DNA of 64,000 nt. Origin: Bacteroidota bacterium. Its GTDB lineage: Bacteria > Bacteroidota > Bacteroidia > Chitinophagales > Saprospiraceae. A program made the position numbers and the translations under genes. Below the pieces are notes generated by a model, which ran no database searches, was not told where the DNA came from, and saw only the letters and a list, made by a program, of their open reading frames with translations. Location: the NCBI GenBank assembly GCA_024743405.1, contig JANSWP010000020.1, positions 1-64,000 of the forward strand, written 5' to 3'. This document shows positions 43,842 to 51,992 of this stretch, in pieces. Within the stretch, counting starts at the first letter, position 1; the number at the start of each line of letters is the position of its first letter.

Positions 43842-44840
43842 ATGAAGGCAATCATTCCGGTAGCCGGTGTAGGCACGAATTTACGCCCCTTGACTTATAC
43901 TCAGCCAAAGCCATTGATTCCAGTGGCAGGCAAACCCATCATTTCTTTTATTATTGACCAAATGTTGGACTTTGGTATCGATGAATTCGTTTTTGTCATC
44001 GGGTATTTGGGTGAAAAGATCAAAGATTATGTGGAGAACCATTACCCCGATATAAAAAAGGAATTTGTCTCGCAAGCAGAAAGAAACGGCACTGGTCATG
44101 CTATTTGGATGGCTCGTGATTCCATCAAGGATGTAGATGAGTTAGTTATCTTTTTTGGCGATACCATAGTGGAAATGGATATGAAAAAAATCATCCATTC
44201 CCCAACCTCTTGCCTCGCAGTAAAAAAAGTAGAAGATCCTAGAAACTTTGGCGTTGTTGAATATGACAGTGATAAGTTTGTAAAAAGAGTCGTTGAAAAA
44301 CCCAAAATTCCAAAGTCTAATATGGCAATGGTCGGATTTTATAAAATAAATGAAGTACGTGCATTATTGGAAGGTTTGCAATATAACTTAGATAATGATA
44401 TTCGAACAGGTATAGAATTTACTTTGACGGATGGTATCATGCATATGATTAAAAACGGGATTAAGTTTTCAACAACACATGTTGATAACTGGTTCGATTG
44501 TGGAAAACGTGAAATTTTACTCGAGACAAATGCTATTTTACTGGATAAAGAAGGGTATGCTTCTCAGAACCTCCCTCAATTTGAAGACTCTATCATTATT
44601 CACCCTGTCAGCATAGGCAAGGATTGTGAAATTATCAATTCAATTATCGGACCCCACGTCACCATTAGCAATAAAGCCAAAATCAATTCCGCCATAGTCA
44701 AGAATTCTATTATCGGCAATTATGCCCATATAAAAGAGGTCGTCCTTATGAATTCCGTTATTGGGAATGATACCTCAATAACAGGAATTAGGCAAAGCCT
44801 TAATATTGGAGACAATACAGAAATTGACTTTTCAACCTAA
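43842..44840 (+). CDS. Sugar-phosphate nucleotidyltransferase
   Basis: 332 aa. N-terminal nucleotidyltransferase domain with AIIPVAGVGTNLRPLT (the usual Arg of GxGTR is Asn here) and TQPKPLIPVAGKPII, Mg-site FFGDTIVE, and VVEKPKIPKSNMAMVGFY. The C-terminus is a left-handed beta-helix (SIGKDCEIINSIIGPHVTI repeats). Probably makes dTDP- or UDP-glucose for surface polysaccharide; specificity not certain. Its stop codon is immediately followed by inverted-repeat element B3. Confidence 0.83.
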   Translation: MKAIIPVAGVGTNLRPLTYTQPKPLIPVAGKPIISFIIDQMLDFGIDEFVFVIGYLGEKIKDYVENHYPDIKKEFVSQAERNGTGHAIWMARDSIKDVDELVIFFGDTIVEMDMKKIIHSPTSCLAVKKVEDPRNFGVVEYDSDKFVKRVVEKPKIPKSNMAMVGFYKINEVRALLEGLQYNLDNDIRTGIEFTLTDGIMHMIKNGIKFSTTHVDNWFDCGKREILLETNAILLDKEGYASQNLPQFEDSIIIHPVSIGKDCEIINSIIGPHVTISNKAKINSAIVKNSIIGNYAHIKEVVLMNSVIGNDTSITGIRQSLNIGDNTEIDFST

Positions 44841-44997
44841 GAGTATGTCTAAATCTTTACTTCTTAAAAACCAACGCTTTATGAACCTGCCTTCAAATTA
44901 TTGCGGTCATTTGCCTCGGCAAACTCCCTTAATAATTTATCGCCAGAACCATATATCATTGATTCTCAGTTTGTGAAATTTTTAGACATACTCTAAA
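44839..44997. repeat. Inverted-repeat element, type B copy 3 (about 159 bp)
   Basis: Ends AAGAGTATGTCTAAA and TTTTTAGACATACTCTAAA in inverted orientation, the same GAGTATGT termini as 4930-5095 and 18729-18896, but a diverged interior (TTTGCCTCGGCAAACTCCCTT core). It fills the whole gap between two convergent genes: the left end overlaps the TAA at 44838-44840, and the right end supplies the TAG stop (44993-44995) of the minus-strand Fe-S gene. Confidence 0.8.
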
Positions 44998-46807
44998 CTA
45001 ATAGCTTGATTTCATCTTCTGAAATATGAATTGTTCTCAACTCCTGAGTTCTAGTCCCAACATCCATTGAACTATTTTCCAACCTCAAAACACCCCTCGG
45101 GCATACTGCTGCACAAATTCCACATCCGACACAAGAAGCTCTAACCACATCCTGTCCTCTTTGTGCATAATGTCTAACATCAATGCCCATTTCACAATAG
45201 GTCGAACAGTTTCCGCAAGAAATACATTGACCGCCATTTACTGTAATTCTGAATCGAGATTTAAATTTTTGTACTAAGCCTAAATACCCGGCTAATGGGC
45301 AGCCAAAACGACACCAAGTTCTATTTCCCATTAATGGATAAAATCCAGTTCCAACTACACCCGCAAATGCAGATCCAATCAAAAAGCCATACCAAGTGCG
45401 CACAGTATCACTATTAAAAATCCAGATATTATAGTTTCCGGAAAAATAAGTGTATAAAACCAATGCTGTCATTAATACAGAAAACACCAAAACTCCATGG
45501 ATAATCCATCTTTCAAATTTCCATGCTCGAACACTTTTATCAGAAAGTTGACGATAAGGATCTCCTAATGTCTCTGCCAATCCTCCACACCCACAAACCC
45601 ATGAACAGTACCACCTTTTTCCATAAAAATAAGTGATAACCGGGACTCCAATAATGATCAACGCAATTCCCCAAACAAGCATAAAGATGCCCAGTCCGCC
45701 ACTATTTAATAGTGTGTTTAAATTAAAATCAAAGAAAAAATCATAATCAAGTGGCCATATATTCTTGAAGTCAAAATACGGTTGATTAAGTCTGATCAAA
45801 ATTTCTGGAATTAAAAAAGCAAACGCAGTTTGAAAAAACATGACGGATCCAGTACGCACAAGTTGATATTTATTGTGTTGATATTTTGCCATCATTCTTA
45901 GTCCCATCACCAACACAACAACCGTATATAGAAGTCCATATAAAAACCATTGACTTGCCGGATTCCCACTTAAAACCTCGCTTACAGGGTCGACAATTAG
46001 AATCCAACTTGTAATATAATGTGGTGTCCAATACAACAAAATATAGAACCCAATAAGATAAACGCCTGTAAATACACCAAGCCACCCGGTTATTGTAGGT
46101 GAAGCGGATTTCGTCGGATTGTTTTGTTTTTGCTTTTCTGCATAAAGAACTAATCCTATGATCAAGAGTATTACGATTGCCGTGACTAATGGCCAAAAAA
46201 GATTTTTATTTAGATAAAAAAACCCAAATAAGAGCGACCCGATAATGGTCATTGTTAAGAAGAAGCTCCGTGGTCCAAATTTCAACCCACGTGTCATTGC
46301 ATTATGATAAACGTGATTATTTTTTATTCCGGGGATCAAGTTAAATTTCGGAAGAACATATAAAAGCCCTCCTAAAATACCCAACCCAAAAGTGAGTAAT
46401 AAAAAGAGTCTTTTATTTTGAGCAATAAGACCAACACTAGAGCTTTTCGTCGTTTGCAAGATATAATCTTTGACTTCCCAATCCCCTAGTTTAAAATCCC
46501 ATTCTCCTATTCCTTCTGGTATACCATTTTCAGCTTTCTCGTTTAAAGAACTCTGTGCTTTCTCCAACACATTCTTAAAGGCACTAATAAATTCAATATT
46601 AGATTCAAAAGAACGATTTAAAACACCTACTTCTCGGGCCTGATTTAACACTTCCACTCGATGATATTCCTTTGAAACCTTTAAACTTTCTTCGGAAAGT
46701 TGGTAAGAATCTAACCCTAAGGAAAGTGTAAATACCCCTAATGCAATGACGAAAATTGCCAGACCTAATTTTTGAAGGATCGTTTTGTCTGTGCTTTTAT
46801 TGGACAT
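44993..46807 (-). CDS. Polytopic 4Fe-4S membrane protein (NapH/CcoG/NosR-type)
   Basis: 604 aa. About eight membrane helices carry redox cysteine motifs WYCSWVCGCGG and RTWCRFGCPLAG, typical of the NapH-NosR polyferredoxin family. The C-terminal domain has two 4Fe-4S ferredoxin motifs, CISCGNCSTYC and CVGCGICAAVC. It probably passes electrons between the quinone pool or cytoplasm and a periplasmic acceptor. The FAD enzyme 52 bases upstream on the same strand is a likely partner. Confidence 0.82.
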   Translation of the reverse strand: MSNKSTDKTILQKLGLAIFVIALGVFTLSLGLDSYQLSEESLKVSKEYHRVEVLNQAREVGVLNRSFESNIEFISAFKNVLEKAQSSLNEKAENGIPEGIGEWDFKLGDWEVKDYILQTTKSSSVGLIAQNKRLFLLLTFGLGILGGLLYVLPKFNLIPGIKNNHVYHNAMTRGLKFGPRSFFLTMTIIGSLLFGFFYLNKNLFWPLVTAIVILLIIGLVLYAEKQKQNNPTKSASPTITGWLGVFTGVYLIGFYILLYWTPHYITSWILIVDPVSEVLSGNPASQWFLYGLLYTVVVLVMGLRMMAKYQHNKYQLVRTGSVMFFQTAFAFLIPEILIRLNQPYFDFKNIWPLDYDFFFDFNLNTLLNSGGLGIFMLVWGIALIIIGVPVITYFYGKRWYCSWVCGCGGLAETLGDPYRQLSDKSVRAWKFERWIIHGVLVFSVLMTALVLYTYFSGNYNIWIFNSDTVRTWYGFLIGSAFAGVVGTGFYPLMGNRTWCRFGCPLAGYLGLVQKFKSRFRITVNGGQCISCGNCSTYCEMGIDVRHYAQRGQDVVRASCVGCGICAAVCPRGVLRLENSSMDVGTRTQELRTIHISEDEIKLLV

Positions 46808-46859
46808 ATCTTAATTTAAAGTTTGTCCCGATAGGGATCAGGATTTGGTTTGCGATTTT

Positions 46860-48212
46860 TTATGCAATGGTTTTTTTCAAAAACTCCAAAGCACTTCGAA
46901 GCCCTCTTCTCTTTTTTAATTCAAGGTTATTACCTGTTTGAGCATTGTAAATATCAATTACCTCTTGCTCATATTCTTTATAAAATTCTGGATCAAAATT
47001 AGCGATACCTAGAGTTTGTAATACTTCTTCTACATGAGTACCTTCCTTTATCCATTTTTCACAAACTTCATGTCGATATCGAACCCCCATTAAATTGAAT
47101 CCAATAATTGAGGAAGTGTTTTTATCATAAATCAAACGAATGCTTTTTCGTCCATCTGAATGTTCCCAATAAATAGATTTGTGATGTTCGGGTGGGTTGG
47201 TCAAAACAGTCCCATAAACTTGATATTCAATTTCAAAAAATTTCGCAGAGTTGAACCAAATTCCTGGGTCATATTCAACTTTTTTTCCACATACATTATA
47301 GGCAACTGTTTCGCCCATCATTCTACCTGTATACCATACTGCCTCGATTGGACGTCGACCTGACCTTGGATTTTGAAGTTGAGCACAATCACCAATTGCA
47401 TACACATCAGGAACATTAGTCTCTAAGAATTCATTAACCAAAACTCCTTTCCCTAACTCAATATCCCCAAACCTGAGGAAGTCAATATTGGGACTTACAC
47501 CTGCGGTCAACCCCACATAATCACACTTAATTTTTTCTCCACTACTGGTTACAATTAATTCGGCTTTTTCAACACCTTTCTTACCCCAAATTTCTTTTAG
47601 CTCTGTTTCCAATTGTAGATCGATCCCATTTTCTCTGATATGACGCGTAACCATATCTGATTCCTCTTTTGGCAAGACCGCATTCCAATAATTTGTCTCT
47701 CGAACTAAAAAGGTTACTGGAATATGTCGAGAATGAAGCATTTCTGCTAATTCTAACCCAATCAACCCCCCTCCGACGATTACTGCCTGATTGATACCTC
47801 CTATCGAATGTCTTTCTAATGCCTCTAAATCCTGGAGAGAATACAACCCATGAACACCATCTAAATCTTGACCTGGCCAACCGAATTTATTAGGTTTCGA
47901 TCCACAGGCTATTATTAGTTTATCATAAGCGATACTCTCACCATCATAAAATATCAGCTCTTTATCTTGAGTATTCACTTTTTCCACATACCCATTCTTC
48001 AAATCAATTCGATTCTTTTTCCAAAACCAATCTTCATAAGGCTGTGTATCTTCCAATCGCATATGCCCCATGTATATATACATGAGTGCAGTCCGAGAGA
48101 AAAAATAATCTGATTCAGCCGAAATGACCGTTATTTTATGGTCACTTAATTTCCGAATATTGCGGGCTGCTGTAATTCCACTTATTCCATTTCCGATTAT
48201 TGCAATATGCAT
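46860..48212 (-). CDS. NAD(P)/FAD-dependent oxidoreductase
   Basis: 450 aa pyridine nucleotide-disulfide oxidoreductase fold. FAD-binding IAIIGNGISGITAARNI, NAD-binding AVIVGGGLIGLELAEML and second FAD motif VYAIGDCAQLQNP are clear. It lacks a redox CxxxxC in the first domain, which points to a nitrite-reductase- or rubredoxin-reductase-like electron transfer flavoenzyme. The ATG at 48212 (MHIAIIGNG) is used instead of an upstream one at 48287. It forms a two-gene unit with the Fe-S membrane protein. Confidence 0.85.
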   Translation of the reverse strand: MHIAIIGNGISGITAARNIRKLSDHKITVISAESDYFFSRTALMYIYMGHMRLEDTQPYEDWFWKKNRIDLKNGYVEKVNTQDKELIFYDGESIAYDKLIIACGSKPNKFGWPGQDLDGVHGLYSLQDLEALERHSIGGINQAVIVGGGLIGLELAEMLHSRHIPVTFLVRETNYWNAVLPKEESDMVTRHIRENGIDLQLETELKEIWGKKGVEKAELIVTSSGEKIKCDYVGLTAGVSPNIDFLRFGDIELGKGVLVNEFLETNVPDVYAIGDCAQLQNPRSGRRPIEAVWYTGRMMGETVAYNVCGKKVEYDPGIWFNSAKFFEIEYQVYGTVLTNPPEHHKSIYWEHSDGRKSIRLIYDKNTSSIIGFNLMGVRYRHEVCEKWIKEGTHVEEVLQTLGIANFDPEFYKEYEQEVIDIYNAQTGNNLELKKRRGLRSALEFLKKTIA

Positions 48213-48359
48213 TTGACAGGAAAATTTTATTTCATAGATACGATCGCAAGAAGGCAAATATTTGCCAATCGTATGAATGCGATACACAAAAATAATTTTA
48301 AAACTGAGAAAACTGTCGTGGTAAGGATATTTTCGAAAATGTAGGTAGTAAGAGTATTC

Positions 48360-48923
48360 TTACTTTTTTAAAAAGGAATTGACGATATGTTCAGATTCGA
48401 AATAAGCTAACTTTAGCGTATCATTTAAAACAATCATATCAAAATTATTTTCATAAGCTAATTCCATCTTGGCTCGTTCAAATCTTGCTTTCAGCTTTTC
48501 GTCGCTTTCTGTTTTTCTATTTCGAAGCCGTTTAAATAATGTGGCTTCAGAAGGAGGTTTTATATAAATAGCAAGTGAATTTTCGGGATAAACCTTTTTT
48601 ATATTTTCCGCTCCTTTTACATCGATATCAAAAAGAATATGCTTTCCTTCACTCCAAAGTCGCTCTACTTCCTTTTTTAAAGTACCAGAAGATTGCCCAG
48701 GATATATTTCTTCCCATTCTACAAATTCCTCATTCTTCACCTTCATCTCGAAATCTTCTTTCTCTATAAAATAATAATCAACCCCATTTACTTCTCCAGG
48801 TCGAGGGGCTCGGGTAGTTGCCGAAATCGAAAAAGCTAGGTTATCGAACTTCTTTAAAAGATTCTTTACAATAGTAGTCTTTCCTGCTCCTGAGGCGGCA
48901 GTGACAATGATTAATTTTCCCAT
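48360..48923 (-). CDS. gmk: Guanylate kinase
   Basis: 187 aa. P-loop LIIVTAASGAGKTT, GMP-binding SATTRAPRPGEVNGVDYYF and ILFDIDVKGAENIK, lid region RLRNRKTESDEKLKARF. It phosphorylates GMP to GDP. The segment that normally reads G-N-x-Y-G-T is YPGQSSGT here, so the Tyr that contacts the GMP phosphate in other enzymes is Ser. It starts 6 bases after the yicC stop, probably one operon. Confidence 0.93.
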   Translation of the reverse strand: MGKLIIVTAASGAGKTTIVKNLLKKFDNLAFSISATTRAPRPGEVNGVDYYFIEKEDFEMKVKNEEFVEWEEIYPGQSSGTLKKEVERLWSEGKHILFDIDVKGAENIKKVYPENSLAIYIKPPSEATLFKRLRNRKTESDEKLKARFERAKMELAYENNFDMIVLNDTLKLAYFESEHIVNSFLKK

Positions 48924-48929
48924 AAAAAT

Positions 48930-49805
48930 TTAAACAGCGTTTGCGACTTGTTCTTTTATTTTTTCTAACTCGTCTTTCATTTGAACGACAAATTTTTGAA
49001 TATCTGAAGAATATGCTTTAGCACCAAGTGTATTGATTTCTCGTCCCATTTCTTGGCTAATAAAACTTAGTTTACGTCCCTTTTGAGTTGCCTTAGTATC
49101 CAATTGCTCCAAAAAGTATTTGCAATGTTGACCTAAACGCACCTTTTCTTCTGTAATATCAATCTTCTCTAAATAAAAAAGAACCTCTTGCTCGAATCGA
49201 TTTTCGTCTACATTGTCTTTTCCCAAAAACTCTTCAAGGTTTTGTTTCAACCTATTTCTTAACCGAGTCACCCGACCTTCTTCAAATGGATTAACTTCCT
49301 TTAAGGCAGTTACAATATTTTCTATTCTAAACCTCAAGTCTTTTTCCATTGCAGCTCCTTCAGACTTCCTAAATTGTCCAAAATTCGTCAATGCTTCATC
49401 TAGTGCTTTTCGAACCAAGTCCCATTCTTTTTCATCAATTGAATCCTCAGAACCACCCACAACATTTGGAATTCTTAAGATAGATTGGACGATATCTCCA
49501 TGATCAATATTTAATTCTTTTGATAGAGAAGTTAACTCCTTGAAGTACCTCTTGAATAAAGGTATATTGAGACCAAAATCCTCATCTCCTAGATTAGATT
49601 TCATATCTAAGGTCATATCTAATTTTCCTCTTTCTGCATTCGCAGTAATAATCTTTCTGAATTCAGTCTCTTTCTCTTTGTAATTATGAGGTATTTTAAA
49701 CCTAATATCTGTGTATTTGCTGTTTAAAGAACGTATTTCGATGGTGATCGTTTTACCATTTTCGGTCACTGTTCCCCTTCCATAACCTGTCATTGATAAT
49801 AGCAT
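48930..49805 (-). CDS. yicC: YicC-family endoribonuclease-like protein
   Basis: 291 aa with the N-terminal signature LLSMTGYGRGTVTENGKTI and the C-terminal DUF1732 segment (GRKLSFISQEMGREINTLGAKAYSSDIQ). E. coli YicC is linked to RNA turnover and is a reported endoribonuclease. As in many bacteria it is paired with gmk. A TATCTTTG box (49891-49898, minus strand) lies 86 bases upstream. Confidence 0.92.
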   Translation of the reverse strand: MLLSMTGYGRGTVTENGKTITIEIRSLNSKYTDIRFKIPHNYKEKETEFRKIITANAERGKLDMTLDMKSNLGDEDFGLNIPLFKRYFKELTSLSKELNIDHGDIVQSILRIPNVVGGSEDSIDEKEWDLVRKALDEALTNFGQFRKSEGAAMEKDLRFRIENIVTALKEVNPFEEGRVTRLRNRLKQNLEEFLGKDNVDENRFEQEVLFYLEKIDITEEKVRLGQHCKYFLEQLDTKATQKGRKLSFISQEMGREINTLGAKAYSSDIQKFVVQMKDELEKIKEQVANAV

Positions 49806-50198
49806 ATTATTGCGTAGAGTTTAATCCCAATATTCAATTTTTATTTTCAAGTGGGACGGTATTTGATTTCTAAATTATCTAGAAAAGCCGCAAAGATAAC
49901 TAAACTTGTCAAAGTGATGTCTTAGACTTTTCTTTGAAAAAAAACAGAAGCTGCAATAAAAAACTTAAAACTTTCTACTTTTTCACAAAAAAAATACAGG
50001 TCAAAAATATAGGCTACAATCGACCTGCATTTTATCAAATGAACTTTTAAAAAACATATAAGACATTGATTGTTAGAGAAAAAATATTGAAAATAAATTC
50101 GATTTTATTTCTGAATAAAGAAAAAATTCCGAAATTTGCGACCGCTTTATCGAACCGAATGATTTATTTATAACTTATTCTAAACCAATCAAATAACA
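49806..50198. other. Divergent intergenic region with one promoter box
   Basis: 393 bases between yicC (minus) and the HU-like gene (plus). The only pattern I can support is TATCTTTG on the minus strand at 49891-49898 (TANNTTTG, for yicC-gmk). The rest is AT-rich without hairpins or frames. Confidence 0.4.
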
Positions 50199-50504
50199 AT
50201 GAGAAAAGCTGATCTAGTAACAGCCATCTCTGAAAAAACAGGCGTTCCCAAAGTTGATGTTTTAGTCACTTTGGAAGAGTTTTTTAAATCTGTAAAAAGC
50301 TCATTGTCTGATGGCGAAAATGTGTATATAAGAGGTTTTGGCAGCTTTATTATCAAAAAAAGAGCTAAAAAAGTCGGTCGTCACATTAAGAAAAATGTGG
50401 CAATTGAGATACCAGAGCACTTTATTCCTGCCTTCAAACCAGCAAAAATTTTTGTTGAGCAAGTCAAGGATAATGTGACTTCTTTACCTGATGAAGGAAG
50501 CTAA
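50199..50504 (+). CDS. HU/IHF-family DNA-binding protein
   Basis: 101 aa. Bacterial histone-like fold: MRKADLVTAISEKTGV, VYIRGFGSFIIKKRAKKVGRHIKKN (the DNA-grasping arm region) and a C-terminal FKPAKIF, with an acidic tail of 15 residues. It bends DNA and compacts the chromosome. Whether it is the HU or an IHF-like paralog cannot be settled here. Followed after 13 bases by a TPR lipoprotein gene. Confidence 0.92.
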   Translation: MRKADLVTAISEKTGVPKVDVLVTLEEFFKSVKSSLSDGENVYIRGFGSFIIKKRAKKVGRHIKKNVAIEIPEHFIPAFKPAKIFVEQVKDNVTSLPDEGS

Positions 50505-50517
50505 ATAATAAGCATAC

Positions 50518-51306
50518 ATGACTAAATTGCAATTAGGAGTTGTCATTTCAGCCATTGCATTATTTCTAGTTTTATACATTGGGTGTGATACCAAGCCAAA
50601 TAATTACGAAGAGGTAGCTAAACGTAGGGTTCTTTCTGCAGAGAGCACAAATGTTAATTCTTTATTAGTTTCTGCAAAAAAAACACTTAAACCCTCTCAA
50701 TTAAATGTAATTTTGGCTTTAGAACAGCAATTGGAAGAAGTTTCAATTGATTCTGTCAAAAATGAAACATTAAAAAGCCTTTCAGGCAAGTGGTATGAAA
50801 CTGGGCGTTCAGATATATCTGGACATTATGCCCTACAAATAGCAGAATTAGAAAATTCGGAAAATGCTTGGTCAATTGCTGGAACAACTTTTAGCATCTG
50901 CATTCAGCGTACAGCTGAAGAAAAAATCAAAAGTTATTGTACCGATAAAGCCATTCAGTCTTTTGAAAATGCTATTTCAATAAATCCAGAAAACCCACAG
51001 CATCAGTTAAACCTTTCATTGATTTATGCGGAAAACCCACCGCAAGATAATCCAATGAAAGGCATTCTTATGTTACTGGATTTAAATAAGAAATTCCCTG
51101 AAAACGTGGGTGTTTTAGTTAACCTAGGAAGACTAGGTCTTAAAACGGCTCAATTTGAGAAAGCAGCCCAACGATTAGAAAAAGTAATTGTATTAGAACC
51201 TGATAACAGATCAGCCAATTGTTTACTTATTGAAGCATATGAAGGGCTTGGGCAAAAAGAAAAGGTATTATTTTACCAAAATAAATGTGAAGCGTTGTCA
51301 GAATAA
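50518..51306 (+). CDS. Tetratricopeptide-repeat membrane-anchored protein
   Basis: 262 aa. The N-terminal hydrophobic segment ends IGC, so it may be either a lipoprotein or a signal anchor. TPR-type helices follow in the second half (AIQSFENAISINPENPQHQLNLSLIYAE, GVLVNLGRLGLKTAQFEKAAQRLEKVIVLEPDNRSA). It sits between the HU-like gene and the small ribosomal protein gene, and is probably co-transcribed. A scaffold role is inferred only from the repeats. Confidence 0.8.
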   Translation: MTKLQLGVVISAIALFLVLYIGCDTKPNNYEEVAKRRVLSAESTNVNSLLVSAKKTLKPSQLNVILALEQQLEEVSIDSVKNETLKSLSGKWYETGRSDISGHYALQIAELENSENAWSIAGTTFSICIQRTAEEKIKSYCTDKAIQSFENAISINPENPQHQLNLSLIYAENPPQDNPMKGILMLLDLNKKFPENVGVLVNLGRLGLKTAQFEKAAQRLEKVIVLEPDNRSANCLLIEAYEGLGQKEKVLFYQNKCEALSE

Positions 51307-51409
51307 TAAGCTGATGATGTTCTTATAATAAATTCGATTGTTTGATGCTGTTGACAGGAATTAACGACTTTTCAAAAACATCAGACTTAAATAATTAAAA
51401 GAGGAAATT

Positions 51410-51505
51410 ATGCCTTGCGGAAGAAAGCGTAAAAGACACAAAATTGCGACGCACAAGCGGAAAAAAAGACTCCGTAAAAACCGTCACAAAAAGAAATCTC
51501 GTTAG
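51410..51505 (+). CDS. Small basic mS38/bS22-like ribosomal protein (AURKAIP1/COX24 domain)
   Basis: 31 aa: starts MPCGRKRKRHKIATHKRKK and ends HKKKSR, with more than half Lys, Arg or His. The KRKRHKxxTHKRKKRLRKNRHKK pattern is the AURKAIP1/COX24 motif of mitochondrial mS38 and actinobacterial bS22. A good Shine-Dalgarno (AGAGGAAATT), unusual for this phylum, precedes the ATG. A strong terminator follows 11 bases after the stop. Too short for automatic gene calls, but well supported by RBS, motif and terminator. Confidence 0.85.
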   Translation: MPCGRKRKRHKIATHKRKKRLRKNRHKKKSR

Positions 51506-51516
51506 ATTTTAAATAG

Positions 51517-51567
51517 TCAGGAACTAAGAAAATATTTATTAGTACTTAGTTCCTGATTTCCTTTTTA
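51517..51567 (+). terminator. Intrinsic terminator
   Basis: Stem TCAGGAACTAAG / CTTAGTTCCTGA (12 bp, 16-base loop), followed by TTTCCTTTTT. It ends the HU-TPR-mS38-like unit. Confidence 0.85.
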
Positions 51568-51992
51568 TATCTAATGCAAAGCTGATAATTGAAGCAGCAA
51601 TATTTGCAAGTACTCAGGTTTTTGGTCAATTTCTAATCATTCATTGTTCATTGATTAGACTTTACTTTTATTGCTAATTTTCAAGCAATAATCAAGACAC
51701 CCTTCAAAGATATGTAACCTCAAATTAAATGACAAAAAATAGGCTTGAAGGAATGTTTTTAACCTACCCTAAAACAAACTAAGAAGGTTTTTCAAACTAG
51801 AGCGAAACGTTATAATCCAAAACGATACCCCCATTTAATATAAACCACCATGATTTTTGATTTTTCTAAATCCAGCTAACTTCGCTCATTTGACAATACT
51901 CATTTTCTGTTTTGACCATTCTTAATTCCTCTGAGTTTCTTATAGCTAATCTTTTTGCTTCAGCTTTTTGCTTTTTCTAAAGTGAAACTGCC
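51568..51992. other. Gene-free interval before the RNase G gene
   Basis: 425 AT-rich bases with no supported frame, repeat or hairpin. It presumably contains the promoter of the ribonuclease gene, but no clear TANNTTTG was seen close to its GTG start. Confidence 0.4.
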
